From Lacihabitans soyangensis (GTDB lineage: Bacteria > Bacteroidota > Bacteroidia > Cytophagales > Spirosomataceae): a stretch of DNA of 64,000 bases. Location: the NCBI RefSeq assembly GCF_024343775.1, contig NZ_RJUF01000194.1, positions 169,864-233,863 of the forward strand, given 5' to 3'. Positions 50,950 through 60,090 of the stretch are shown piece by piece; positions within the stretch are counted from its first letter, which is position 1; each line of letters begins with the position of its first letter. Under the pieces are notes generated by a model. That model had not been told where the DNA came from. It did no database searches and worked only from the letters and a program-made list of their open reading frames with translations. A program made the position numbers and the translations under genes.

Positions 50950-51426
50950 ATGAAAGCAGAAAAACAAGCTCTCAAAAAACAAATTGAAGAAGCAATAAAT
51001 GCAATAGTTAAAGGCGACTCTAACAAAAAAATAGAGAAAGCTACTAAAAAGTCTGCCGAAAAATTGGCTGAGATGATTATCGAAGACAGAAAGAAAGCCA
51101 AAAAGAAAGCCGAAAAAGACGCTAAAAAAGCGGAAAAAGAGGCCAAAAAAACAGCTAAAAAAGCTGAAAAGAAACCTTCGAAAAAAGCTGCTAAAAAAGC
51201 AGACAAGAAAGCCGTAGCTCCTAAAAAAGAAGTGGCAGCTAAAACCGCAACTGTAGCTCCAAAGGTGGAAATACTAAAGAAAACTCCAGCTAAAGTAGCT
51301 CCGAAACCGACTACAAAAACTGTAGCAAAACCGGCCGCCAAGCCTGCTACCAAGCCCGCAGTAGTAAAAGCTGTTAAACCAGAAGTGGTAAAGAAAGCAC
51401 CGAAAATAGAGACTCCTGCTCAATAA
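50950..51426 (+). CDS. Histone H1-like Lys/Ala-rich DNA-binding protein
   Basis: 158 residues. A short helical N-terminal domain (about 1-50: KQALKKQIEEAINAIVKGDS, EKLAEMIIED) is followed by a long Lys/Ala-rich tail: repeated AKKAEKEAKKTAKKAEKK and KPSKKAAKKADKK, and further on TKTVAKPAAKPATKPAVVKA with Pro. This is the composition of eukaryotic H1-like tails and of bacterial histone H1-like proteins, which bind and bridge DNA in the nucleoid. An all-Lys basic tail without Arg is consistent. The minus-strand frame across it is a by-product of the biased composition. A strong terminator follows. Confidence 0.82.
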   Translation: MKAEKQALKKQIEEAINAIVKGDSNKKIEKATKKSAEKLAEMIIEDRKKAKKKAEKDAKKAEKEAKKTAKKAEKKPSKKAAKKADKKAVAPKKEVAAKTATVAPKVEILKKTPAKVAPKPTTKTVAKPAAKPATKPAVVKAVKPEVVKKAPKIETPAQ

Positions 51427-51444
51427 TATTTGAATACATCACAG

Positions 51445-51475
51445 AAAGCCGAAGCCAAACACTTCGGCTTTTTTT
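51445..51475 (+). terminator. Terminator of the H1-like gene
   Basis: AAAGCCGAAG (51445-51454) pairs perfectly with CTTCGGCTTT (51462-51471) and a T-run follows. Confidence 0.9.
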
Positions 51476-51503
51476 GTTCCCATTTTTTTACCTCAATTTG
51501 CAT

Positions 51504-51511
51504 TATCTTTG
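51504..51511 (+). promoter_or_regulatory. -7 promoter box TATCTTTG
   Basis: Exact match to TAnnTTTG, 19 bp before ATG 51531. The -33 side (around 51481-51489) is only a T-run, so the promoter is half supported. Confidence 0.5.
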
Positions 51512-51530
51512 TAGGTAAATATGAGCAAAG

Positions 51531-51857
51531 ATGAACCTGACTACTGAAGAAAGAATAGCACACCTAGAGGACTTCAAGACCAAAGATTGGCTTATTCTAG
51601 ACGAATGGGAAGACCGAGATTTGTCGTGGCCTGGCGATGATGTAGTGGAGCAAATGAGACTTGAAATTCAAGATTTCACAAATTTCCTGATCATTCATGT
51701 TAAAAAAGAAGGCGTTGATTTACAAGCCGAAACACAGAAATACTATGACAATTGGGATACTGAATATTTCGAAAACGAGGAAATTGAGTTTATTGTGGAA
51801 ATATCTCAAATAGCTATGAAAATTGCGGGTATAAATACGGACGAGATAATCATCTAA
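51531..51857 (+). CDS. Small acidic cytoplasmic protein
   Basis: 108 residues, strongly acidic, with no signal or membrane helix. Helical segments: ERIAHLEDFKTKDWLILDEW, EQMRLEIQDFTNFLIIHVKK, and FIVEISQIAMKIAGI. Several Trp (DWLILDEWED, LSWPGD, NWDTEYF). The family is not recognised. It starts 20 bp after a promoter-like TATCTTTG box. Its end lies 2 bp from the end of the convergent ABC ATPase pseudogene. It may be an adaptor- or regulator-type protein; no function assigned. Confidence 0.7.
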   Translation: MNLTTEERIAHLEDFKTKDWLILDEWEDRDLSWPGDDVVEQMRLEIQDFTNFLIIHVKKEGVDLQAETQKYYDNWDTEYFENEEIEFIVEISQIAMKIAGINTDEIII

Positions 51858-51859
51858 CA

Positions 51860-52513
51860 CTATAAAATATACATAAAATCACGCAATTGCTGTATTACAT
51901 CCTCAGATTTTAATAGGTGCGTTTTCCCAGACTTTAAGAGATAAATCTTATCGGAAACATCAATCACATGTCGATATTGGTGGTCTGAAATTATAATTCC
52001 TTTTTTGCTTTTGTAAACCGCCAAAGACTTTTTCAATTCCTCAATCTGAATAGGTGTCAAATAGGTAAATGGCTCATCTAAAATAATATACGGGCTGGGC
52101 GAGTTCAAATAAATATAAATTTCGGCCAATCTTCTCTGCCCACCAGAAAGATCCCCAAACTTAGTTTCAAGACCAATATTAAGACTTTCAAGGTGACTCA
52201 TCGTATTCGTAGAATTAGCCTCAAAGAACTTAATGGCCTTCTTCAATTTCATGCTTTCAGGGAAGATATAGGTTTGTGGCAGATACTTCAAAAGCTTGCT
52301 TTTAAACAAGGAAGGATAATATTTTTTATCCACTCGAACAGAGGCATATTGTGAGCCAATAGAGCCAATGATAATCTTAAAAAGACAAGACTATCCAGAG
52401 CCATTTCTACCTAAAAGGCTAGACAATTGCCCGACTTCAAAAGCGGCATAAATGTCGCTTAAAACTATATGTTCACCAAACCTCAAGTTTACGCTATCTA
52501 CTTCTAATTTCAT
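51860..52513 (-). pseudogene. ABC transporter ATPase interrupted by TAG at the Walker A lysine
   Basis: Read from ATG 52513, one continuous frame encodes MKLEVDSVNLRFGEHIVLSD, then GQLSSLLGRNGSG, a TAG stop (52391-52393), SCLFKIIIGS and on to the end. The stop sits precisely where the Walker A Lys (GxxGSGKS) should be; an AAG codon changed in its first base would explain it. Everything after is intact: signature LSGGQRRLAEIY, Walker B YIILDEPF, and H-loop ISDHQ. There is no frameshift. Restart at GTG 52333 would lack Walker A and cannot bind ATP normally. Its start overlaps the stop of the membrane-protein gene (ATGA). It is therefore a recently broken export-type ABC gene or a sequence error. 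Confidence 0.85.
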
Positions 52514-52836
52514 TTGAAAATATTATAAAAAACTACAGAGAAAGGAAAAAGAAGCACATCAACTGCAATAGTGAAAATCCACAAGGTCAACTTATCCAAA
52601 CCCAGATTATTATAAAGAAGGAAGAAGTTTTTGCCCTTTTGTAGATTGAATAGAAGAAAAATGAAGCCATTTATGGCCAATTTTGAGAACAAAATAGCGG
52701 GGAAATAGAATCTAAAAATCACATGGGTATCAAAACTAATAAAACTCCAAAACAACAGGGAAACCAATAAGGTAAATAACCAAATATTTCGGCTGAAATA
52801 AAAAAGAATATGCAATTTGAGAAGAAAAGAATTCAA
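52510..52836 (-). CDS. Small membrane protein, likely partner of the ABC ATPase
   Basis: 108 residues with three or four membrane helices (NIWLFTLLVSLLFWSFISF, YFPAILFSKLAINGFIFLLF, LTLWIFTIAVDVLLFPFSVV). There is no ATG at the front: the frame begins at TTG 52836 (reading NSFLLKLH), so the start is uncertain. Its stop overlaps the ATG of the ABC ATPase gene (ATGA), the usual coupling between permease and ATPase. It is short for an ABC membrane subunit and may be one of several small subunits. With the ATPase broken it probably has no function. Confidence 0.6.
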   Translation of the reverse strand: MNSFLLKLHILFYFSRNIWLFTLLVSLLFWSFISFDTHVIFRFYFPAILFSKLAINGFIFLLFNLQKGKNFFLLYNNLGLDKLTLWIFTIAVDVLLFPFSVVFYNIFK

Positions 52837-52960
52837 AATTCGAGGTGTTTAATTTCACCAAAATTGTAAAATCCTTCTTTAAGTAAAAAACAGAGATTAA
52901 ATATTTAACTTAATTTAACTAATTCAAAATAAGCAACTTGTATAATAAACTAAACATAGA

Positions 52961-53524
52961 CTACTTCACCCTCAAATACTTAGATCTACTTTTAAACTCT
53001 ACCAAGTCTACAGATAATTCCGCCATCACTTCATCTTGAGTTTTACCAAGTGTTTGAAAATATGCCCATTGAGCTACCACTAGTTTTCTGATCATTTCCA
53101 AGTAAAGTTCTCTATCTACTTCCATTTCAAATGCGTCGGTATTATTAAAAGCCACCCTATATTTTATGGCTGTGATATCCTCTGCAAATTCTGATGACTT
53201 AAACTCCAAAATACCGTTTTTTAGCTCATAAGTACCTTTGTTGTTGAGATAAAAAGCATCCAAATCTACCATGTTTACGTCTGCATTTCGGTCATCTACT
53301 TTTATTTCGTAAGTGCCATCTTTCTCAAAAGTCATCACCAAGTTTTTGGTGGCCAATTCCGACTTCGTTTCTTCGGGCTCTTTGTCTTTGAGGTGAAGCA
53401 ATGCCTCTGAGGAAATTAGTTTCCAATCTCCCAAAATCTGCTTTTCGGGCGAAAGGTCAGCCTCCTCGCAGGCCGAGAAAATGAAGGATGAAAAAAGTAT
53501 GGTAAGGGTAAAAATGGATTTCAT
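52961..53524 (-). CDS. Lipoprotein, lipocalin-like
   Basis: 187 residues. The start is placed at ATG 53524 because it opens a lipoprotein signal: SIFTLTILFSSFIFSACEEA with the lipidated Cys about residue 19; the frame upstream reads as non-coding. After an acidic linker comes KQILGDWKLISSEALLHLKD, the GDWKL start of lipocalin-like domains, then NLVMTFEKDGTYEIKVDDRN and KGTYELKNGILEFKS, and a helical C-terminus (EMIRKLVVAQWAYFQTLG, KTQDEVMAELSVDLVEF). Probably anchored in the outer membrane facing the periplasm. Ligand unknown. Single gene. Confidence 0.75.
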   Translation of the reverse strand: MKSIFTLTILFSSFIFSACEEADLSPEKQILGDWKLISSEALLHLKDKEPEETKSELATKNLVMTFEKDGTYEIKVDDRNADVNMVDLDAFYLNNKGTYELKNGILEFKSSEFAEDITAIKYRVAFNNTDAFEMEVDRELYLEMIRKLVVAQWAYFQTLGKTQDEVMAELSVDLVEFKSRSKYLRVK

Positions 53525-53832
53525 AAAATCTGTGATTATAGTGCACCAAATGCATAAAGATTTCATAGGCAGAGCCTTACAAATCATTGATTTGATACGG
53601 TAGTTTATTTTCCTGTTTAATTTAAGTGTCCCAAAAGAACAAAAAAAACAAATAAACACCTCACAAAAACCAAATTATTTTATGATTATTCGGCGACTTT
53701 TTCATTTTTAGGTCTTGAATATTAGAATATTAGACTTCAGAACATTAAGTTTTGCTGAAATTTATAAACAGTAATAACTTGTGATTTTCAAAAAAAATCT
53801 CTAAATCGTAGTATTCAACCATAAAAAACAAA

Positions 53833-55128
53833 ATGCATAAGAAAATCTTTCTCTCTTTTTTTTTCATTTTCAATGCCTACTTTTTCGGAGTAGCCCAGCC
53901 TACCGAAAAAATCATAAAAGTTATAGTTGCTCCTGACCATACCGACTGGACCTATAAAGTGGGTGAAAAAGCAAAGTTCACGGTTTCGGTTTTGCAAAAT
54001 GGCAACCTTGTCAAAAATGCCAAAGTCCGTTATGAAATCGGCCCAGAAAAAATGGAGCCTACTAAAAAAGAAACCTTGATCTTAGCAACAGGCAGCCAAA
54101 CTTTTGAGGCTGGTACCATGTCAACAGCGGGCTTCCTTCGCTGCACGGCCCTTGCAGAAATCGACGGGAAAGAGTACCGAAATCTGGCAACGGCCGGATT
54201 TAATCCTACTGACATTCAGCCAACTGTAGACAACCCTACAGACTTTGATGCCTTTTGGAACGAGGCAAAAAACGAATTATCAAAAATTCCGCTTGACGCT
54301 AAAATGACGCTCCTACCCGAGCGTTGCACCGAAAAAGTAAATGTCTATCATGTAAATATTCAAAACTTTGCAATTGGCACAAGACTTTACGGTATTCTTT
54401 GCGTTCCCAAAAAAAAAGGCAAATATCCGGCATTATTACAAGTTCCGGGAGCTGGTGTAAGGCCGTACTCTGGTGACATTTCTAACGCCGAAAAAGGAAT
54501 TATCACCTTGCAAATCGGTATTCATGGTATACCCGTAAACCTAGATCCGCAAGTGTACGCCGACCTTGGAAGGGGAATCTTGAATGGCTACCCGAATTAT
54601 AACCTAGACGACAAAAATCGTTTTTTCTATAAAAGAGTGTATTTGGGTTGTGTAAGAGCCAACGACTTTTTAGTAAGCTTACCACAATTTGATGGCAAAA
54701 ACTTAGCCGTTACAGGAGGCAGCCAAGGAGGAGCATTATCCATCGTAACCGCCGCACTAGACGCTAGAGTGAAATGGTTAGGTGCATTTTATCCCGCCAT
54801 TTCTGATGTTACAGGTTATCTAAACGGAAGAGCAGGTGGTTGGCCTCACTACTTCGATAAGAATGGTTTTGCATTTAATAACAAAAAAGAGAAAATAGAA
54901 ACCGTTGGTTATTACGATGTTGTAAACTTTGCCCGCAGACTCAGTCAACCCGGAATATACTCATGGGGTTATAACGACGAAACCTGCCCTCCTACCTCTA
55001 TGTATGCCTCTTACAATGTAATAAAAGCACCGAAAGAACTTTTTTTAGCCCTCGAAACTGGCCACTGGACTTACCCCGAGCAACAAGAAAAGGTGACCAA
55101 TTGGTTGATTAGCAAGCTGAAAGAATAA
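53833..55128 (+). CDS. Acetylxylan esterase (AXE1/CE7 family), secreted
   Basis: 431 residues. Signal peptide (IFLSFFFIFNAYFFGVAQ), an Ig-like N-terminal domain (about 25-125) and an alpha/beta-hydrolase AXE1 domain. Catalytic residues fit: Ser297 in TGGSQGGALS, Asp382 in YNDETCPPTS, His411 in ETGHWTYPEQQ. The oxyanion region RLYGILCVPKKKGKYPALLQ and GCVRANDFL also match. CE7 enzymes remove acetyl groups from xylooligosaccharides and cephalosporin C. Its stop codon overlaps the ATG of the next gene, so it is co-translated with the DUF2231/cytochrome-type protein. It fits a polysaccharide-degrading cluster that continues to the GH92 gene. Confidence 0.9.
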   Translation: MHKKIFLSFFFIFNAYFFGVAQPTEKIIKVIVAPDHTDWTYKVGEKAKFTVSVLQNGNLVKNAKVRYEIGPEKMEPTKKETLILATGSQTFEAGTMSTAGFLRCTALAEIDGKEYRNLATAGFNPTDIQPTVDNPTDFDAFWNEAKNELSKIPLDAKMTLLPERCTEKVNVYHVNIQNFAIGTRLYGILCVPKKKGKYPALLQVPGAGVRPYSGDISNAEKGIITLQIGIHGIPVNLDPQVYADLGRGILNGYPNYNLDDKNRFFYKRVYLGCVRANDFLVSLPQFDGKNLAVTGGSQGGALSIVTAALDARVKWLGAFYPAISDVTGYLNGRAGGWPHYFDKNGFAFNNKKEKIETVGYYDVVNFARRLSQPGIYSWGYNDETCPPTSMYASYNVIKAPKELFLALETGHWTYPEQQEKVTNWLISKLKE

Positions 55129-56513
55129 TGAACTATTCGCAAGTCGTCGGTCAGTTTCATCCGCTTTTGGTGCATTTGCCGATCGGTATTTTGCTATTTG
55201 CTTTCTTATTGATAATTTATCAAAAATTGCAAAAAGCAGAATTGACCGAGGCTATTTCTCTCACTCTACTTTTGGGCTCGATAGGTGCTTTGCTTTCTTG
55301 TATTACAGGTTGGTTTTTGGCTCAAAGTGGCGAATATGAGGCCGAAATCGTACAAAAGCACCAATGGACTGCGATTGCCTCGACCGTTTTCGGTTTTACC
55401 GCCTATTTTTATAAAAACCAAAGAATGATTCTGTCAACCATAATGGCAGCGACATTGACTATCGCAGGTCATTTTGGAGGAACTATTACCCATGGAGAAG
55501 GTTATCTTTTTGGTAAAGAAGAGGAAATCCCAGAACCTTCAAAAACTTTACAAAAACAAACCAAAATCGACACCACAAACTCTGGACAGAAAACTGTAAA
55601 GCAGACGTTTTTATACAACGAGAAAGTAGCTCCAATTCTCGAAAAAAAATGCTACAGTTGTCATTCTTCCAGAAAAAAAAAAGGGAGTTTACGACTTGAT
55701 TCTGAAACATTTATACGAAAAGGAGGTAAAAATGGAGAAGTTTTGCATGCTGGAAATCCTAGTAAAAGTGCACTATACGCCAACCTACTTTTACCTTTGG
55801 ATGACGACAAACACATGCCTCCCAAAGGCAAATCTCAGTTGACTTCTGGCGAGCTTTCCGTTATACATTATTGGATAAAAAAGGGAGCATCATTTACAGG
55901 AGAAATAGAAGCGGAAACTATCATTCCACAAGTGATAACTCCATTGAACGAAGTTTCATCACAAAATATTCTACCAGAAAACCTTGAACTGGATATTTTA
56001 GAACCGAATCTCAATAAACCTGACCAGCAAACATTAGAAAAACTCAAAAATGAAAAAATCGTCATAAATTCTGAAGGATTTGAGGGCAAAAAACTAGCTG
56101 TAAATTTTGTAAACATCAAAGATATAAAAACAAATCAAATAACTGATTTACAAACGATTAGAGAAAATATTTTTTCCTTAAAAATTAATAATAAAGCCTT
56201 GTCTGATAAAGATTTAAGCCAAATTAAAACCTTCGAAAATCTAGAAAGACTAAACCTTGACCAAACCACGATTACAGACAATGGCATAAAAGAACTTGTA
56301 AATTTGAAAAACTTAAAACAACTCAACCTTTATGATACCGAAATATCCGATAAAAGTATTGAAGCTCTTTCGAGCATTAAAAACCTGAAAGTATTATATT
56401 TATGGAAAACTAAAATCTCAGAATCAGGCATTGAGCAATTAAAAAAGAAACTGCCAAACACTAAAATAGAATCCGGCAATTTCAAATTCTCAAAACCCGA
56501 TTCTTTGAAGTAA
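55128..56513 (+). CDS. DUF2231 membrane protein with c-type-cytochrome domain and leucine-rich repeats
   Basis: 461 residues. Four membrane helices at the N-terminus (about 12-30, 40-65, 80-97, 103-122) with FHPLLVHLPIGILLFAF, the DUF2231 signature. Next comes a cytochrome-like domain (about 160-250) with one CxxCH, Cys175/Cys178/His179 in KKCYSCHSSRKKKGSLRLD and MPPKGKSQLT, as in planctomycete-type cytochrome C domains. A ~100-residue linker leads to leucine-rich repeats (about 345-450: LSQIKTFENLERLNLDQTTI, LVNLKNLKQLNLYDTEISD). The start ATG overlaps the esterase stop. Such genes accompany DUF1549/DUF1553 and DUF1501 genes, as here. Confidence 0.88.
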   Translation: MNYSQVVGQFHPLLVHLPIGILLFAFLLIIYQKLQKAELTEAISLTLLLGSIGALLSCITGWFLAQSGEYEAEIVQKHQWTAIASTVFGFTAYFYKNQRMILSTIMAATLTIAGHFGGTITHGEGYLFGKEEEIPEPSKTLQKQTKIDTTNSGQKTVKQTFLYNEKVAPILEKKCYSCHSSRKKKGSLRLDSETFIRKGGKNGEVLHAGNPSKSALYANLLLPLDDDKHMPPKGKSQLTSGELSVIHYWIKKGASFTGEIEAETIIPQVITPLNEVSSQNILPENLELDILEPNLNKPDQQTLEKLKNEKIVINSEGFEGKKLAVNFVNIKDIKTNQITDLQTIRENIFSLKINNKALSDKDLSQIKTFENLERLNLDQTTITDNGIKELVNLKNLKQLNLYDTEISDKSIEALSSIKNLKVLYLWKTKISESGIEQLKKKLPNTKIESGNFKFSKPDSLK

Positions 56514-56645
56514 TTAATAACTTTTAAATTATAACTTAATATTAATCAAGAACAAAATCGACTTGTATTGAGATGCCCTATAATTTAAAAAACTCCCATT
56601 AAGTATGTCACTGTTAAGTTAATAAATACTATTGGTTCATTATAT

Positions 56646-56795
56646 TTTTTGAACAGTCCGTTGTGAAATTTTGGACTGACTAAATTTATTAATTGGGAAA
56701 AGGTTAAATCCAAAATTTCACAGAGGATCATTGTTCAAAAAGTGTTTTTTTTGTTACTTTTTTTTCAAAAAAAAAGTAAGCCCGCCCGGCAAGGG
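56646..56795. repeat. Composite hairpin element, copy 2 (reverse orientation)
   Basis: Read on the minus strand: GC-rich GCCCTTGCCGGGCGGGC, T/A palindrome TTACTTTTTTTTTG / AAAAAAAAGTAA, an A-run, then a large hairpin. On the plus strand TTTTTGAACA (56646-56655) pairs with TGTTCAAAAA (56732-56741), and the inner 14-bp stem TGTGAAATTTTGGA (56662-56675) / TCCAAAATTTCACA (56709-56722) closes a 33-nt loop. Same order and geometry as 21081-21389 with different stem sequences. The rest of 56514-56856 is AT-rich and gene-free. Confidence 0.7.
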
Positions 56796-56856
56796 CACGA
56801 AAGATTGGAAATTATCGCTATTGATTAACCGAAATATATTAGAAATTAACTTCTAA

Positions 56857-59800
56857 ATGAAATTAAAACTTTTTCTCCTTTTTACTACATTTTCCCTTGG
56901 ACATCTCTATGCCCAAACAAATGCAAAATTGCCCAAAGAAATAACCGATGCCCTCAATAACCTACCCTCAGAAATCGACTACAACATCCACGTAAAACCC
57001 ATATTATCAGATAAATGCTTTGCCTGTCATGGGCCAGACAAAGCCAAACAAAAAGCAGGATTACGGCTAGATATTGCCGCAAATGCTTATGCTCAACTCC
57101 CTGAAAGTCCAGGAAAAGTAGCCATTTCGCCCAAAAACCTAAATAAAAGTGAGGTATTCCACCGAATCATTTCTCAAGATCCGAGCTATATGATGCCCTC
57201 ACCAAAATCTCATTTAACGCTATCGGCCATAGAAAAAGCAACCATCATCAAATGGATAGAAAACGGAGCTGTCTATCAGCCACATTGGGCTTTTGTAAAA
57301 CCATCCAAAAAGCCAATACCTGCGGTAGATCCCAGCCAATTGGTATTCAATCCCATAGATAATTTCATTTTAGCCAAACTCAAAACCCAAAATCTCAAAC
57401 AAAACAAAGAAGCCGATAAAGAAATTATACTGCGTAGGGTTTCGCTTGATCTTACTGGCTTGCCTCCCACTTTGGCCGAAATCGAGTCTTTTTTAGCTGA
57501 CAATAGCCCCAAAGCCTACGAAAAACAAGTGGATAGACTTCTCAGCTCTCCACATTATGGCGAAAAAATGGCTACCGACTGGTTAGATTTAGCACGTTTT
57601 GCAGACTCGCACGGCTATACGGTAGATCGGCTAAGAGATATGTCTCCTTACCGTGATTGGGTCATCAAGGCTTTTAACCAGAACATGCCATACAAAAATT
57701 TTATCGAGCAACAACTCGCCGGCGATTTGATGCCCAATCCAAGCAAAGATATGATCATCGCTACGGCATTTAACCGCAACCACCAGCAAAATCTCGAAGG
57801 CGGTATAGTGGAGGAAGAATTCCAAACCGAATACGTGATGGACCGCACCAACACCTTCGGCGATGCTTTCTTGGGCATTTCGGTAGGATGTGCCCGCTGC
57901 CACGACCACAAATACGATCCCGTTTCTCAGAAAAATTATTACGAATTGTACAGTTTTTTTAATAATGTAAGAGAAGCTGGACAAATTTCTTGGAATGATG
58001 ACCCCGCCACTCCTACCCTACTTTTGCCCGATGAAGAGAAGGAAAAAATAATCACATTTTTAAAGAATACTGTCTCTGAAAATGAAGAAAAACTTGCTTT
58101 AGAGAAACAAAAAGCACAGGCAAATTTCGACAACTGGCTAAAAACCAATGCCTACAAAAAGCTTTCGGATTATTCAATTCCTAAAACCAATCTGCAAGGC
58201 CATTTCACTTTTGAGGATTCGCTAAAAAACAGCATAAATCCTACCCAAAAAGGTATTATGCGTCGTGATGCAGGTACAAAAGACCAGCCTACTTTTGAAA
58301 AATCCGTTAACAATACTTATCTCACCCTCGATGGAGATGTGTACGCCGACCTCAAAGACGTAGGTGTATTCCGCAAATCAGAGGCGTTTACAGTTGGGCT
58401 TTGGCTCAAAATACCCAAAGACATGAAAGATGGCGTAATTTTCCATAAAAGCAATGCTGAGCGACTTTACAATTTCAAAGGCTTCCATCTTTACCTAAAA
58501 AACAATCGACTCGAAGCCACTTTGGCTCATACAGCCCCATCCAATGCCATCACCAAACTGAGCGTTTCTGATGTGCCAAGAGACAAATGGCAACAAATCA
58601 CCATGACCTATGACGGCTCGTCTACCGCTGCAGGTTTGCAGGTTTATTTAGATGGAAAGCCACTCGAAATGGAAACCGTTATTGACCAACTATATAAAGA
58701 CATTGTATTTTTCTCCAAAAACGAGCCAGCCCTCCAAATAGGAGGCTGGTGGCGTGGGCTAGGATTCAAAGGCGGAAAGGTAGATGATGTGGTCGTATAC
58801 AACAGGGTACTTACGCCTTTCGAAATCAATATCTTAGCCAAAAAAACCTCTTGGTCTACTTTTTCACAAAAAGAAATAGAGCATCTAAGCAGCAATGAAA
58901 AGGAGAACCTAAAACAATTTTACATTTCGGCGGTAGATTCAAACAGCTTAGTAGCTCAAAAATACCTAACAAAATCCCGAACCGTCCTTGCAGATTCCAT
59001 GGAACACATTCCTGAACTCATGGTGATGCAGGAAATGCCTAAACCCAAACGAACCTTTTTACTCCAAAGAGGTCAATACGATGCCCCGGGAGCAGAAGTT
59101 TTCCCAAATACTCCAGAAAGCATTTTGGCTTTTTCTAATAAATACCCAAAAAATCGACTAGGTCTAGCCCAATGGCTTACTGATGAAAATCATCCCCTCA
59201 CAGCTCGGGTGGCGGTAAATAGACTATGGCAGAATTTCTTCGGAACGGGCCTCGTAAAAACCGCTGAAGATTTCGGAAACCAAGGCGAAATGCCCACACA
59301 TCCCGAGCTTTTAGATTGGTTGGCCATTAATTTCCAAGAAAACAACTGGGACTTAAAACAAATCAATAAATTCATCGTGATGTCGGCCACTTACAGACAA
59401 GACTCACGTACAGACAAAAACCTACGAGAAATAGACCCAGAAAACAGATTTTTAGCCCGTGGCCCAGCCAAACGTTTAACGGCGGAAATGATAAGAGACA
59501 ATGCCTTGCTAGTCAGTGGCTTGCTAAATGAAAAAATCGGAGGAAAAAGTATAAAACCTTATCAGCCAGAAGGCCTTTGGGATATCAACGGAGCCACTTA
59601 TAAACCAGATTCATCAGATGAAATCTACCGCCGAAGCCTTTATATTGTGGTCAAACGCACTGTCCCTAACCCTACTTTGGGCACATTTGATGCCTCACAA
59701 AGAAGCTCTTGCATAGTACGTCGTCAAAGCACCAATACGCCTTTGCAAGCTTTGGTTACACTCAACGACCCGACATTTTTGGAAGCCGCTAAAAAACTGG

Positions 59801-60078
59801 GAGAACAAATGTGCTCGGATACAGATATTAAACAAAGTATAGAAAAAACATATCAAAAACTCACTGGAAAACAGTCCTCAGAAGCAGAAACAAAGCTTTT
59901 GGTGGATCTGAGAGATAAAGAATATCAAAAATTCAAGGCCGAACCCGAAAAAGCCAAAGGCTGGCTTTCAGCCGGATTGTCAAAAACCAATCCCAACCTA
60001 GAAGCCCCAGCCCTAGCCGCCAACGCAGTAGTGGCCTCCACCATCCTAAATTCGGACGCAGCCTTAACGAAGCGGTAA
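56857..60078 (+). CDS. PSCyt1-DUF1549-LamG-DUF1553 protein
   Basis: 1073 residues. Signal peptide (LFLLFTTFSLGHLYAQ). A planctomycete cytochrome C1 domain with CxxCH at Cys54/Cys57/His58 (DKCFACHGPDKAKQKAGLRL). DUF1549 from about 155 to 360 (FILAKLKTQNLKQN, RVSLDLTGLPPTLAEIE, DWLDLARFADSHGYTVD, GCARCHDHKYDPVSQKNYY with a second CxxCH). A LamG/ConA-like domain at about 450-650 (FTVGLWLKIPKD, YLDGKPLEME). DUF1553 at about 780-1040 (LAQWLTDENHPLTARVAVNR, TPLQALVTLNDPTFLEAAKK). These large secreted proteins are thought to act with DUF1501 partners in degradation of complex polysaccharides; the chemistry is unproven. The DUF1501 gene follows. Confidence 0.92.
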   Translation: MKLKLFLLFTTFSLGHLYAQTNAKLPKEITDALNNLPSEIDYNIHVKPILSDKCFACHGPDKAKQKAGLRLDIAANAYAQLPESPGKVAISPKNLNKSEVFHRIISQDPSYMMPSPKSHLTLSAIEKATIIKWIENGAVYQPHWAFVKPSKKPIPAVDPSQLVFNPIDNFILAKLKTQNLKQNKEADKEIILRRVSLDLTGLPPTLAEIESFLADNSPKAYEKQVDRLLSSPHYGEKMATDWLDLARFADSHGYTVDRLRDMSPYRDWVIKAFNQNMPYKNFIEQQLAGDLMPNPSKDMIIATAFNRNHQQNLEGGIVEEEFQTEYVMDRTNTFGDAFLGISVGCARCHDHKYDPVSQKNYYELYSFFNNVREAGQISWNDDPATPTLLLPDEEKEKIITFLKNTVSENEEKLALEKQKAQANFDNWLKTNAYKKLSDYSIPKTNLQGHFTFEDSLKNSINPTQKGIMRRDAGTKDQPTFEKSVNNTYLTLDGDVYADLKDVGVFRKSEAFTVGLWLKIPKDMKDGVIFHKSNAERLYNFKGFHLYLKNNRLEATLAHTAPSNAITKLSVSDVPRDKWQQITMTYDGSSTAAGLQVYLDGKPLEMETVIDQLYKDIVFFSKNEPALQIGGWWRGLGFKGGKVDDVVVYNRVLTPFEINILAKKTSWSTFSQKEIEHLSSNEKENLKQFYISAVDSNSLVAQKYLTKSRTVLADSMEHIPELMVMQEMPKPKRTFLLQRGQYDAPGAEVFPNTPESILAFSNKYPKNRLGLAQWLTDENHPLTARVAVNRLWQNFFGTGLVKTAEDFGNQGEMPTHPELLDWLAINFQENNWDLKQINKFIVMSATYRQDSRTDKNLREIDPENRFLARGPAKRLTAEMIRDNALLVSGLLNEKIGGKSIKPYQPEGLWDINGATYKPDSSDEIYRRSLYIVVKRTVPNPTLGTFDASQRSSCIVRRQSTNTPLQALVTLNDPTFLEAAKKLGEQMCSDTDIKQSIEKTYQKLTGKQSSEAETKLLVDLRDKEYQKFKAEPEKAKGWLSAGLSKTNPNLEAPALAANAVVASTILNSDAALTKR

Positions 60079-60090
60079 TATTTTTTGGAA

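Noticed and set aside
50883..51353. Minus-strand hydrophobic frame opposite the H1-like gene
   Set aside because: It arises from the Lys/Ala repeats read backwards (Phe/Ala repeats) and has no independent support.
52961..53659. Start of the lipoprotein at 53659
   Set aside because: The extra 45 residues lack conserved look; ATG 53524 gives a standard lipoprotein signal with lipobox FSAC.
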